Source: Erodium maritimum
Taxonomy: Eukaryota; Streptophyta; Magnoliopsida; Geraniales; Geraniaceae
Direction of reading: 5' to 3'
Assembly (NCBI GenBank): GCA_963921825.1
Contig: OY997594.1
Location: forward strand, 18,171,001-18,235,000
DNA length: 64,000 nucleotides
Shown: positions 43,537 through 55,432 of the stretch, piece after piece
Layout of the letters: each line of letters begins with the position of its first letter
Position numbering within the stretch: position 1 is the stretch's first letter
Position numbers and translations under genes: made by a program
Notes under the pieces: generated by a model
Databases searched by the model: none
What the model was told of the DNA's origin: nothing
What the model saw: the letters and a program-made list of their open reading frames with translations, nothing else

Positions 43537-46163
43537 ACTCCATTGAAGCCTCCATTTCTCGAAGAAGAAGAAAGTGAAGAAAAGGAGCTCCTTTGGTTGA
43601 TTTATAACACCAATCTTCTCTAAATTTACTCCATTCTCATCCCCTCTTCATTCCTAAGGTGAGTAACCATTAAAACCCCACTTTTAATGAACTTTGGGGT
43701 TGTGGGTTTGGTAGAAATTGCATGAACTAGGCTTGGGTTTTAGGGATTTGAGGTTCTTCATGTTTAAATAGATGATTTGTGGAGAAAAGTGGAGATTGAT
43801 GATGAAATTCCATTGGGTTTGCTGTTATTTGGATGAAACCCACTTTGGGTTTCAAGTTTTTGGAGTTGTTGAGGTTAATTTTGAGGTTTTAGAACTTAAC
43901 AATGGAGTTTTGGAGAATCTAGAGCTTGTTAGGAACTTTTTGGAGAAATGTGGTATTTTTCCGGCGATCGGAGGCTCGCCGGAGCTCCGGCCGGTCACTG
44001 GAGTTCCGGTAACCGGGGGGTATAACCGGCCATGGCCAGAGGGAAGGCACGGAACCGTGACCGGCCACACGGTGGCGGTCCGGTCCGGCTACCCACGGTC
44101 CACGTGTGGCCGTGGGGCCCACATGGCCGGGGTACGGGTGTGTCATGTTCGGGTGGTCTTGGATGAACCTCGGATCGATAATTCACACCCGGAACGAATT
44201 ATGAGAGTGATTCGTGAAATTTCGGAAAATGTGATTAGAAACTTTAATTGCGGATTTAGAACGCTCGGACATCGGAATTTGATTCTGTCAAGTGCGTTGG
44301 AACACGTGAATTTAATTAGGAATGATAGAAATGAAAAGGGAAATTTTCAGAGTCCCGAGGGACGTTTTCCCGATCCCGGGTAAAATGGGCCATTCCGGGC
44401 CCATTTTGACAAGTTGAGTAATTGAGAGTTAGTTTGGGTATTTTCACTTTAAACCACCCTTGAATTAGTATTAATTCTCGTATTACTTTGTGATCTTAGA
44501 CGTTGTTCCCGAGCACGGCGGAGGAGGCTACTAGGTGACTCGTGTTCTTCACGTTCGGATAGCGGTTGAGGTAGGAAAAAGTAGTGAATACCGGTTTAAT
44601 TGCGGAAAGTTACTAGTATTCATATAGGTTACGAATTCTCGATATATTATAGACTTGAATGTAGGATGTGAATAACTAGCGTAGTCATATGAAATATGGA
44701 ACCACTTGCGGCCATGTCGTGTCGTAGGTGTGGGAATTGTTGTGCTGTAGTATCACATGTGGGTCCTTGGTTGGGCCCGTAGGATTGCGTGTTGGTTGTG
44801 TTTGTTGTGATTAGTAGCTTGTAATGTTCGATATGTGGTATGTCCGTTGTTAAATTAAGGATCATGATATGCTATGAGAACTTGGTGAACGTTAGTATGA
44901 ATTATCGTCTTGTGATATGATCGGGTGATTGATAGACCGATGTGGTCTGTTCGGTAAGATTTGTTCGGTATGATATGCTGGTGTGATATGTTTGGTATGA
45001 TCTGTTTGAGGATGGTGTTCTGGTCCGATACCTATATCGATGGATGGTTCCGATATAGATATCTACATCGAGGCTTCCGGTATGATATCTATACCATTGA
45101 GGATTCCGGTATAGGATATCCAGGCCGAGGATTGGTTCCGGTGCGATAAATGTGCTGCATGTGTGTATTCCGGTACATGGGATCTAGAGCCGAGGAGTGT
45201 GTTCCAGACAAATGTTTATACCGAAGAGAATTCCGGTATAGGATACCTAGGCCGAGGATGAGTTTCCGGTATGGTATGTGTGATGTGATTTGTACCCCGT
45301 GCTACGGGAAGATATACCCGAACGAGGGAGGATTCCGGTCCGCTATATTATGAGTTGTACGCCGATGCTGTGTGTTCCGGGAAGATGTCTAGGCCGATGT
45401 CGAGTTCGGTACGATGTGGATAAGTTGGGTTATGGGATCTGGCGTATTGCTCTGGAATACCAAGGGTGGATGTGGTTACTAATAATATCATCTGTGTGTT
45501 GATTTGTTTGGTTCGATGTGGTTACTTATGCCTGTTTTGTGATCTTCTGTGGTTTTGAATACATTTATATCTGAGTTCAGTGTATTACTATGTGAGTTCG
45601 CACGCGTGGTCGGTTGTGAGATAACGAGGGTCGTGGTCCATTGAGAATTGTTTAAGTGACGGATGCTAAGAGCATAGTTGAGGTGAAATGTATAATTGTC
45701 GGCTCAGTATCGAGTTTGATTTACGTGTTTCTCCTGAGTGAGGGTCAAACATTGTCTTGGGTTACTTGTTTAACTGGTTCGTTAGTTTTTGTGCTTACTA
45801 GTATGCTCTAATTGGACGGTTACTCATGGTGGTAAGCGGATAGCTCACCCCCTTAACTACTTTTTCCTACTGAGCGAAAGCTCACCCCCTTCATTAATGT
45901 TTTACAGGTTTCGATCGTGAGTTGGTTTAGAGGACGTCTCAGAGCTGGGGAGCCTGGCGAGAGTCCTTGTTTTTGGGTTGTCTAGCGACGTGTTTCCCTT
46001 TGTACTAGACTTCGTTTTACTGTGGTTTTAGAGCGTTGATTCGGTATTGTTACCTTTAAACAACTTATTGGAGCTTTATTTCGTTTAAACTTGTTTTAGT
46101 TATTATTACTTTTAGCTCACGTCTCGAGTCCGGTCAAAACCGGATTTGGGGCGTGACAGACTA

Positions 46164-46450
46164 TATTAACACTTCTCTATGCAATGGGACCAACACTTCA
46201 AACAATACAATGAGATGCTGGACAAGGACATCTCCAACCACACCGAGGAGCAGTTAATCCGACACACATTAATGATGTCCCGATTGTGGGCTCGAATGGA
46301 AGATCTTGACGCTCAAATGAAAATGATTCAAAAACAACGATCGGGGTCCAACGAAAGGGGTCCAACTTAAATTGTATGCTTCAACTTGTATTTTTTGAGG
46401 GGTTGTATTATTAAGGGGATGAATAAAAGTTGAAGTTCATTATTTCGGGG
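46164..46450 (+). pseudogene. Unidentified gene-like remnant, 3' part
   Basis: After LTR g, the host sequence encodes a 63-residue helical-looking piece from 46179 (QWDQHFKQYNEMLDKDI ... MMSRLWARMEDLDAQ), rich in Met/Gln/Glu and ending in a TAA near 46370. A possible polyadenylation signal AATAAA follows at about 46425. It reads like the C-terminus of a transposon ORF or a coiled-coil host protein. I cannot assign it. Confidence 0.35.
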
Positions 46451-46902
46451 TCCAAATTAATTTATGTTATTATTAGTTAATTTTGTCAAATTTATTTCAT
46501 TTTTATATACTATTTACTTCTTTATAAAGACTTTAATAAAATCAGCAAAATATCAATTTACCATCCACTCGCAATACAATTCCCTATCTGGTTTGTACCA
46601 CTGTGGAGCACGTTTTGTTTCAAGTCCTACAAACCACTATTTTGAACAATCAGCATACAGTTTGATGATACGGTTTGACCCATTGTACATGCTCTTATTG
46701 CTCATTATCATTAAACGAAATAATATGTGGAGAAGAAATCAAATAAAAACTCATCCTTAACCTAAAAAATGTGTGAACTCATCCAAGCCATCCATTTCAT
46801 AAATGGTTTGGATGAGATGCAATTGAGTGGTTGACTTGTTGACTACAAAAACACAACACTTTTTGATAAGTGGTAGGGGCTTTTTAGTAAAACTATCTTA
46901 TT
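46451..46902. other. AT-rich spacer with left direct-repeat copy
   Basis: No gene. 46733-46850 is a direct-repeat copy of 47793-47912 (shared words AAATCAAATA, CTTAACCTAAAAAA, CCATCCATTTCATAAATGG, GTTGACTTGTTGACTA). Confidence 0.7.
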
Positions 46903-47610
46903 ACTTTTTTTACCAATTCACTAATTTAATCATTCTCGTTTCGTTTAAACTCCGATTGGCTTTAAACTTATGCCAATATTTTGGTTTTTTCAAGAGCTTT
47001 CTATTAAGATCAGTAGACAATATATTTTGAAGCACGAAAAAAATTTATTTCGGGGCTAATTTAAAAAATATATATCTGGGTAAATTTTATCAACACTGAA
47101 CACTAGTTTTATCACCTCATTTTTCAAAATCGAACATGATTTTTATCAACTCATCACATATTTTTTTATGAACATTGAACACTAGTTTTATCAACACTAA
47201 ACATTAGGTTTATGATTTATCATTAAATTACATGTTTTTATCACCTCATCACATATTTTTTTATCAACCCTGAACACTAGATTTATCAACACTAAATTAC
47301 CCTTATTATCAAAATTGAACATGATTTTTATAACCTCATCATATGTTTTTTATCACTTAAATACATTCTTTTGATCAACATTTAGCACTAATATAATCAC
47401 TCTGATATATAACATTTATTAGTGAATATTTATCAACACTCAACATTATTTATCACCCTGATATAAATTTTTATTTTTTTGCTTCAAAATATATTCAATA
47501 TGTTACTTGATAGATAGTCATTGGAAAAAGGAAAATATTGGCGCAAGTTTGAAGCTAATCGGAGTTCAAACGAAACGGGAATGATTAAATTAGTGAATTA
47601 ATGAAGAAAA
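46903..47610. mobile_element. Inverted-repeat (MITE-like) element with internal degenerate repeats
   Basis: Arms of about 120 bp at 46911-47033 and 47481-47600 are reverse complements (for example AATTCACTAATTTAATCATT and TGCCAATATTTT). The interior, 47085-47470, is a degenerate tandem series built on TTTTTATCAACACTGAACAC and ATCACCTCATCACATA. It is flanked more widely by a direct repeat (46733-46850 and 47793-47912). Superfamily not assigned; no clear target duplication at the arm ends. Confidence 0.65.
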
Positions 47611-48150
47611 AATGGACACTTGTTCACATGGCACCATGATGTTACAATTATGTCCTTGCTTGTGTGAGAAATGATGAAAGTGGCGTGATTTTGGGTGGGA
47701 TTGAGGTGATGATGTGACATCATGATAAATGTTGCATCTTAGTAGTGTGTGGTTAGGATGTGTTCTCACAGATTTTAAGATCAGAAGGGTGAGAATAAAT
47801 CAAATAGAAACCATGTCTTAACCTAAAAAAAATTGTGAAGAACCAATCTACGCCATCCATTTCATAAATGGATGGATGAGATGTTAAGTTACGAAGTTGA
47901 CTTGTTGACTATTTTTTTTAATTAAAAATAGCACATTCGGTGTTTTGTAATAATGTTGTTGTGGTGAGGGTATACTTGTAAATTAAGTTATACTGATTTC
48001 GTGCTTCCGAATAGCAAGCAACGTTCTGTCTTCTCTCTAACACACGGTCCTCTCTCACGCACTCCTCTCTCACGTAGTCCTCTCTAAGTTCTCACTTCAT
48101 CTTCATTGTGCTCTCGGTTTGCTCGAGCTCTCATGTTGTTGAAGCATAAA
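47611..48150. other. Spacer with right direct-repeat copy
   Basis: 47793-47912 is the second direct-repeat copy. 48000-48150 is a pyrimidine-rich, UTR-like stretch with repeated CTCTCTCACGCACTCC words. No gene is seen. Confidence 0.5.
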
Positions 48151-48154
48151 TTGT

Positions 48155-50171
48155 TCATCTCGACATAATACATTTAGGTTTGGTTCGATTCTCCTTGTTG
48201 TGAGGAGACCTTGGATACAATGGTAGGGGACAGGGGTCCAAAACCTGGTGGGACGTCCGGAGACACCTTGACCTCCTAATCGGCCGTGTACTGCTTGGCC
48301 TTCCGATCCTGCTGAAACTCCAACATCGAGTCATCAAAACGTGGGGTACCACGCATCTCCCGATCACACTCCTGAGCCTTATGACCGATCCTCCTGTAGT
48401 TGAAGTAGAATGTGGGGAGCTTCGTGTAGGTGAGCGAAAGCCGAACGGGGTCTGGGAACTCCCTAAAATGCAACAACAGATGTCGACAAAGAGGATGTTC
48501 CACGGGGTGCCAGAACCGAACCCTTACCGTCTCTCCACAACACAAAGACCATTGATCGCATGGGACCTCCACACAGGTACCCAAAGCTGTGCAAATATTT
48601 TCTCCAGTCGACTTCGTCCGGGCCGATAGAGGGAGACCATAGGCATGGACCCATAGCTGTAAACGATCCAGGGAAGGAAGTCCCTTGGCCAATGGGTCAA
48701 TGTACTCAAAGAGGAGAGGACGACCATCAAAGCACCAAGGTTCATTGTCCCGGACCCATGTCTGCGCTTCCTCCGATTCAAAGTAAAACCCAAAGACCCT
48801 CAAGCTTATGTCCTTGATAACCAAACCCATCATCGATCGTCCTCATGCATTGGTGATGATGTGTAGTAGGACTTCCTTCCGAGAAGGCCTCGGGGCCCAA
48901 AGCTTACCCACCATGTCAAAATATTGGCGTGCCAACACAGATGGATTAACCGGTGAGTAAGGAACCAACACCTCTGTTTACTCTTCATCATCGAGAGAGC
49001 ATGATGAGAGACAACCATTGAGACTTTCCATGGTTGACGCAAGCAAGCCCGGGGGCATCAGGACTTTTGGTTCTAGGGTTTCGTCTGACGGAAGCGTAGT
49101 TCCTCCTCGCCGAACCATACCTACAAGATCAGTGAGTAAGGACGGGATCACTAGGATCCGATCAGTATTGGGGAGGGAGAGGGCAGCATGTAGAGGCGCC
49201 TTCATCTCCTTTCTCTGGTCGTTGTCGACGGGCGCATTCCCTCGACTAGGGTCCCTCCGTAATGGAGGAAGAGACTTAGAACCATCTATGGATAGGAGGA
49301 GCGGCTGATGGAGGGTTGCGGTGCCACGCCCCAAATCGGGTTTTAACCCGAACTCGAGACGTGAACTAAAAATAATAATAAAGAAAGTAACTTTGAACGA
49401 AATAAACCTCCAAATAATAGTTCAAACCAATAATTCCGACAACAAGAGTCAAATGCTCGAAATCCAAGCAATAAGAAGTTTAGTACAAAAGGAAAGTACG
49501 TCTCTAGACCATCCAAACTAGGACTCTCGCTAAGCTCCCAAGCTCCGAGACGTCCTCTAAATCAAATCGCGATCAAAACATGTAAAACAGTAGAAATGGG
49601 GGTGAGCTTTCGCTCAGTAGGAAAAAGTAGTAAAGGGAGTGAGCAATTGCTCACCACCACGGATACCCGTCCAATTATGGCATACTAGTAAGGCAATAAC
49701 AGAGACGGCTAAGCTTTTAGGGTCCCGGAAAGGTCCCGAATGACTCTCGGAGTCATTGGTTGACTTTTTCGGTGAAAAGTCAGCTCTTCCCGATTTCCAA
49801 CGGTGTCGACCGGGGGCGGTTCTTACATGCGTGAAGCCAAAGGCACGGTTAGGGCTTTCATCGAACGACCCCTCCAAGACTTCAATAGTGGCGACGCCAA
49901 CGATGTGATGAGCCTTGGAAAGAAAGCCACAATCGCCATGGAAGATGGGGGCGATGGAGGTATTCTAGCAGCGGTTGGATTCGGCTTCCTCATACCTCGT
50001 GCCTTTAAGGGGTTCGGGACGTCAGATGAAGAACGTGGGGGTGGGGCGATCAGCGATGCAGAGAATTGCATGGTAGGGGATGGTGATGGGACAAGATCGG
50101 ACGTTAACTCGCCGTTGTCGACGACGACGACCAGAATAAAGAGTATCATAAATAAGGCTAAGGTTCCTTAA
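48155..50171 (-). pseudogene. LINE ORF1 remnant (DUF4283, dead CCHC), split by LTR h
   Basis: The 185-residue piece at 48276-48833 matches plant LINE ORF1. It has the DUF4283 core (FYFESEEAQTWV, then PWCFDGRPLLFEY), the following strand VRVRFWHPVEHPL, and a knuckle position reading YFNYRRIGHKAQEC, where two Cys are replaced by Tyr. Upstream coding pieces continue to 50171 across the 506-bp LTR h. No RT follows, and the 3' limit is not defined. Inactive. Confidence 0.65.
49322..49827 (-). mobile_element. LTR h: internally deleted solo LTR, 506 bp
   Basis: It begins TGCCACGCCCC and ends GGGCGGTTCTTACA, the two family termini in minus orientation. Flanks TGCGG (49317-49321) and TGCGT (49828-49832) are a 5-bp duplication with one change. 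Only about one sixth of the usual length remains, with both ends intact, so the middle has been deleted. Confidence 0.8.
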
Positions 50172-50468
50172 AAAGGCACGCGACATAGCATGACAGAGAG
50201 AATGGTCACTATTGATATATCAGTATTGTTTAATTCAAGGGCGAGGTGTGAACCCGTTTATTGACCCTCTCTGCATTGCGTTTCCAACACTCGCATTCAT
50301 TATTTTTTTCGTAACATTTTAGTCTAATATACTTGAGTACTTTTTCTCCTAAGAACATCTATACATGACATAAAACAAGATTGTGGAGGGCTTCAATGGT
50401 TTAAATTCAAACAGTGAAAGGGCCTATTACAAAGAAACAAACGAATATATATAAATTGATTCTTTATC
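50172..50468. other. 3' flank of DUF569 copy 3
   Basis: From about 50310 it matches 8425-8630 downstream of copy 1. No gene is seen. Confidence 0.6.
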
Positions 50469-51476
50469 TTATGATCTTGAACTTTTGGCGATCGCTGCCT
50501 GCAACAAAGAGTTGGACGGCGAATTGCGATGGGACGGAGAAGATGTATTTGCATGAGAATTGACCAGCAAATTGCGCTGCAAAGTTGATGCCCTCGGAGC
50601 AGAGAGAGATGCATTTGCACACGGTCTCGGTGGCGAATTGCGCTGCGAAGGTGATGCCCTCGGAGCAGAGAAAGATACAATTGGACGCGATCTCGATAGC
50701 GAATTGCGCTGCGAAGGAGATGCCCTCGGAGCAGAAGAAGATACAATTGGACGCGATCTCGGTGGCGAATTGCGCTGCGAAGGAGATGCCCTCGGAGCAG
50801 AGGAAGATGCAATTACACGTGATCTCGGTGGCGAATCACGCTGCGAAGGAGATGCCCTCGGAGCAGAGGAAGATGCAATTGCACGCGGTCTCGGTGGCGA
50901 ATTGTGCTGCGAAGGAGATGCCCTCGGAGCAGAGGAAGATGCAATTGCACACAATCTCGGTGGCAAATTGCGCTGCGAAGGAGATACCCTCGGAGCAGAG
51001 GGAGCAGAGGTGGATGCATTTGCATGCAATTCAGTAGCCGAATTAAACTGGGAGACATGGTTTGATTTCCCGGAGGACGAAGATTTCTTTGGACGCGATC
51101 TTCCCGGCGAAGTTTGCTGCGAAGGTGATGACCTCGGAGCAGAGGGATCTGCCTTTGCTGGCGAAGTGCAAAGGCTTGATTTTCCTGAGGACGAAAATTC
51201 ATTTACACGCAATCTAGGCTGCGAATTGCCCTGTGACGGTGATGCCCTTGAAGCGGAGGGTACAGATTTAACCGGTGAGCTTCTCCACGCCTCCGAAGTG
51301 GTCGAGTTCCGGTCGGAGCAGCTCTTGAGCCCAATCACGTTTGTCTTCCCTTCCACCCTCTCGGCGAAGCCGTCATGGCTCTGCCGGACTGTCTGTTTGT
51401 CGACGCCTGCCACCGTGTATGTAGGGTGTTCAGAACTGAGCTTGACTCCCGAAACAGAGGAAGAAGGCGGGTCCTT
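50469..51476 (-). pseudogene. DUF569 copy 3: start codon lost, domain truncated, repeat tail expanded
   Basis: The frame is open from 51512 to 50469 but has no ATG. The position equivalent to the start codon of copy 1 reads AAG at 51474-51476. The DUF569 part is reduced to two blocks (TYTVAGVDKQTVRQSHDG and ERVEGKTNVIGLKSCSD), lacking NAKW and everything from LTAT to the end of the domain. The tail is longer and more regular than in copy 1, with about seven 22-residue units of the type SAPRASPSQRNSPPRSRPI. The tail remains open although the domain is broken. It is most likely a pseudogene; a non-AUG start or an alternative upstream exon is the only route to a protein. Confidence 0.75.
50566..51010. 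repeat. 66-bp coding minisatellite in DUF569 copy 3
   Basis: Units begin at 50632, 50698, 50764, 50830, 50896 and 50962, exactly 66 bp apart, each starting near GGCGAATTGCGCTGCGAAGG, with weaker units on both sides. A 66-bp unit keeps frame (22 residues). It is open on both strands, so the long plus-strand frames here are shadows. Confidence 0.92.
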
Positions 51477-51731
51477 TATACTTGTGACAATCAAAGAGAA
51501 GGGCGAGAACAAGTGTTACTGAATGGTAGTTGAATTGAGTTTCTTAGAACCCAAGACAGCGGAAAATTAAGATGAATTTCTAGTAAGTAGTTTTGACTTA
51601 TGTACGCATAGTTATGTCAGGAAATTAAGATGAATTTCCTGGTCATGAGCTTCTATTTTTGGTAGGAGAGAAATTAAATTCGATCTATTTAATTATACAG
51701 ATAACAGAAGAGGAAACAAAGTCGTTAGTTT

Positions 51732-53173
51732 TATTTTTTTATTGAGAAGGAATGATAATATTATTAAGGAAATTAAAATAGATCGATGATCACATTGTGG
51801 TTCTCATCATACAACCAGGAAACTAAATAGCTAATGTAACGCAATAACAGAAAAATAAACGTTGCTCTGGACATAGGGGCGACCGAAGGGGGAAATCTGT
51901 GGTAGCATTTGAACACACCGATACAGCATGCTCCAACCAAATGGCACTGATCGAGCCGATCAAGTGATAAGTTAATAGTGGTGGACCGACATCTCCCCCG
52001 GCAAGTCAGCGTGCGTCGTCCTCCCTTGAGTGATACGTGTAGGGCTCCTGAACGCGGGATTGCTGACCCCGGATTGGTAGGGGATACTCATGTCGACTGT
52101 TGATGGTACCATCGCCACCAAACAGCTAGGGATGTGGTACAGCCGACCAACCCCTCCCTGGGATTCCAAATCCTCATTCCTGGAGGCGGGGGTGCTTGTG
52201 GCCCCCCACCGCTGCTACATATGACACCCCATTTGACGCCGTCGACCATTCACATTCCTCTGGATCCACTTCCCGCTCCAGGCGATGAATGACCCGACCC
52301 TACCCTGGGCCGCTCGACCCGAACATGGCTACCCATGCCCCGCCGTCGCCCAATCCAACCCTGTTCCAACCCGTCTCAGCTGTGGGCTGGACCGCTCGTG
52401 GCCCGCGCCAACCAAGCCCGAACTCTGCCCGTGGCAACCCCGTCGGCCCATCCTGCTAGGCCCTACGGATATCCACGAGTATCCCACAGCCCAGGCCCGT
52501 GTCACCTTGCTCCCGGTCCGGCCCACTTGCAGAAACCCTAATGATTTCGCGCTCCACCGCCTTCCCCGTCCTTCGCCATCTCGCCAACGCCACCGGTGGT
52601 ATCTCTGACGTCTCCCGGCCAACCTTTGGTCGTGGTCCCTTCGTCGGCATGCATCGTATAATACTCTGCGACGCCGCATGGAAACGACCCGTCCCCATCG
52701 TCGCTCGGTCTCCATCCTCGAGCCTAATCGTCGCTCCCGTTCCAGTGTCGTCTCCACTCGATGCATGGATTTACCGGAGTCGTTGAAACCGATCTTTGCG
52801 ATCGCCTCCAATAAACCGCATAAACCTAGCTTTCGGTTCTACAAGAGAAACGAGAAAGGGATGCGAAGTCGAACACAACCTATCTGAGCCCGTTGTGTTC
52901 GTTGCTACACATCCATGACAGATCATGGAGTGAGATCGCACGCCATGGAAACTCCATGGTCGGTGGACTGTCGCCCGTGCCGAGAACCCACGACGGGAAT
53001 TGATCACGCGCGGAAGGGAGAGCTTCAACGCATGCTGCCCCAATCGCCACCCTGCTCCCTCCAGCGTGGACCCATGAGCAGCAGGGATAGGTATATTGTC
53101 TCTACTGCCATGGACTTGCAGAAGTTCTTCAAACCCTAGGAGGGGAAGACTCTATGTAGCCGCCATCATCTAA
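51732..53173 (-). mobile_element. LINE A: short LINE insertion in the copy 3 flank
   Basis: The duplication TCGTTAGTTT lies at 51722-51731 and 53174-53183. The left end is T-rich (the 3' tail of a minus-strand LINE, reading CTCAATAAAAAAAT on that strand). The uninterrupted flank of copy 1 confirms the insertion point. It is 1442 bp with a GC-rich body and no RT. No ORF1 domain could be recognised. Confidence 0.75.
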
Positions 53174-53239
53174 TCGTTAGTTTAATGAATTAAGTGAGTG
53201 TGTAGAATCAGAAAGACAAGTATAAATAGATTAGTGAAA

Positions 53240-55432
53240 AAAGGAAAAGTCTAGGAGACTACTAGGATTTTATCTCTTTTTTTCTCTTACATCCTCCCTT
53301 TCTTCTATTTTAATTTTCGTCTTTCTTCTCCATTATCACTATGGACCCCTCATCTCCCTCATTATCATCACCCTAAAAACCCTGTCTCCACCGCGTATCA
53401 GGGCCGACCACCGCGGCTTGGCACTGCCATCTCCACCAACAAAGGATGTCGGGCCAGTCTTTTCATCCCGATGGGCTCCGATCCAGCATCAGTCTTCCTC
53501 ACCATACGGGCGCTTCTCGCCAAAACGTCGGGTGCAGAACCTTATGTCGCCGCTGGATCTACATGGGTCCATAGATCTGAATGCACCTCTAGCATCCTAT
53601 CCACCACGTGCCATGCATGTCTCACCGGATCTAATCGTACCTAGCCTCGACGTCCTATCGACTAACCTGAGCGGTTTCTCCATCGAGGACGAGGAAGACG
53701 AGGATGCAGTTGTGGTGGTTCCTCAAAAGGCGGTCCCACATGCAGACGACGGATGATACCGACTTTCTCTTGTGAGTCGGATAGTGAGCAACACCTGATA
53801 CAAGACGAAGGTACTAATTAGGGTGATGCTTAAGCACTAGCAGATTAATGATATTGGGGTGGACGTAATTTCCCTATCTGTTGTCTCGTTTCGGTTTCCG
53901 TCCAAGGCCACCCTCAACCGGATCTGACATAATGGTCCATGGACTTTCAACGGCTAACCTCTTATTCTCCTCTCATATGTACCATGCACGCAGCCGGACA
54001 TCATCACGTTCCTATTCATGGAAATAGGAGTGCGAGCTTTTAATGTTTCTGGGGATGCTCGAAACGACTCGATCCGGGCCCTCGCTGCAAACTCTATCTG
54101 CCAGGAGGTACCGGAGGCCCCTATTCCGGAAATGAAACCCTGGAATGATTTTATGTGGTTTAGGGTGGCCCTGGATGTTGATAGACCACTAAGGAGAAAG
54201 ATCTGTCTGCAATTTTTGTGGCATCGGGTGGCTACAACGGTGGTCCTGCAATATGAATGACTGTCGGGCTTTTGTGCTCCATACAGGAGGCTCAACCATC
54301 GGATCCAGAAGTGTAAAGCCCAGCTCCAGAGAGTGGGTAAGGATGAGGTACGTTTTGGTGATTCTGTACGTGTTATTACTAGGGTGGATATTGATAGGTT
54401 GTTGCAGATCCGTTGGGGTCCCCCTCAAAATCGAGCACGGGTTCGGGTGGAGGAGTTAATGACGTCCCTATGCATTAGCCCGGACCGTCACCACCCAGTG
54501 AGGGATGGGAAGCTCCTTCGCTCACTTGGTTTCTCAGTTTTTCCGATTAAGAAGGGACGAACAACATCGAAGACCGGTGACATGGCTAAAGAGGGCCCCA
54601 AGGGGACACCTTTAGTTACTCAAGGAGAGAACCCAAGTTTGTTAGATGGGACTTGGGAGATCGCAAAGACTCGTGACATGGCTAACCTGGATCAGGAAGT
54701 CGGGTGTGGGGAAGTGGGGGGAGTCCCCTTCATTTCTATTTGGACTCCCACAATTCCACTACTGCATCCTCATATATGCAGCCCTCACATGCTAGATATA
54801 CCTACTCAAGGGGGGAAACAAAAGGAACCTCGGGAAATGGGAGGAGGGTTAGGGCCAAAGAGGTTGAAGATGTAGAAGACCAAGACTCGGGGTAGATCAA
54901 GCCAAAGCCACACCCGGACTACACAAGTGAAGTTGAAGAGAGCATTGGGTGCAACGGGACAACTAACAGGGAGATTCCAGCTTAGGGATGAGGAAGACAT
55001 TAAGGATGCATTAGAAGTGGCGCATGCTGCAAAACAGCCTCGCTAGAAGACATGAGGCTACTTGGACCTCGAGGGGTAGATGGGTGGTGGCCTACCCCTC
55101 ACGACTCAGGCCCAATACTCGCTTGGGAGCTCAGGACTACACAAGAGGATCCTTTTTTTTCTTTCTTTTATTATGACTTTTGTTTCTAGTACTTTCTTGG
55201 TTTTTGGTTGTTTATGTTTCTGTTGGACTATTTCTCTAGTTTTGGTCGGTTTGATCATAGGGACTTCTATTTTTTTCTAGGATGTCAACTAGGTTGTTTC
55301 TACGGGTTCCGAGCGTTGGGTGTCCTACGGGAGACCCAGACATTATTCTGTTCTCAGGACTTTAGTCCGCCACTTGTACCGGTTCTCAAGCATTAATATA
55401 ATGCACTCCCTCGGTTTGACTTTCCAAAAAAA
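53240..55432 (+). mobile_element. LINE B: ORF1-only LINE insertion
   Basis: The perfect 12-bp duplication AGATTAGTGAAA lies at 53228-53239 and 55433-55444, with an A-run at the 3' end. A DUF4283-type ORF1 remnant occupies about 53940-54560, with DFMWFRVALDVDRPLRR followed by a knuckle position CAPYRRLNHRIQKC (54273-54314), in which the second Cys is Tyr. ORF1 is followed directly by a T-rich 3' UTR (55130-55430); there is no ORF2. 2193 bp. Confidence 0.85.

Larger units (their letters stand above)
35832..46158 (+). mobile_element. LTR g: solo LTR carrying a Ty1/copia insertion
   Basis: It starts TGTAAGAACCGCCCTCGG and ends TTTGGGGCGTGACA. The perfect duplication GACTA lies at 35827-35831 and 46159-46163. 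Without the copia element it is about 3.1 kb. The part after the copia insertion has a (GA)n run at 43511-43536 and a GC-rich block at 43960-44130 related to that of LTR c (GGAGGCTCGCCGGAGCTCC). Open frames here (for example 43772-44383) are incidental to GC-rich repeats. Confidence 0.9.

Noticed and set aside
43772-44383. A 203-residue plus-strand frame
   Set aside because: It lies inside LTR g in a GC-rich block whose equivalent in LTR c is not open; treated as incidental.
50560-51522. A 320-residue plus-strand frame with regular GELRCEGDALGAEED repeats
   Set aside because: It is the antisense shadow of the 66-bp array in DUF569 copy 3; the minus strand carries the recognisable domain blocks.
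52285-52811. Plus- and minus-strand frames of about 100-160 codons in LINE A
   Set aside because: GC-rich region open in several phases; no DUF4283, RRM or RT motif, so no protein is claimed.
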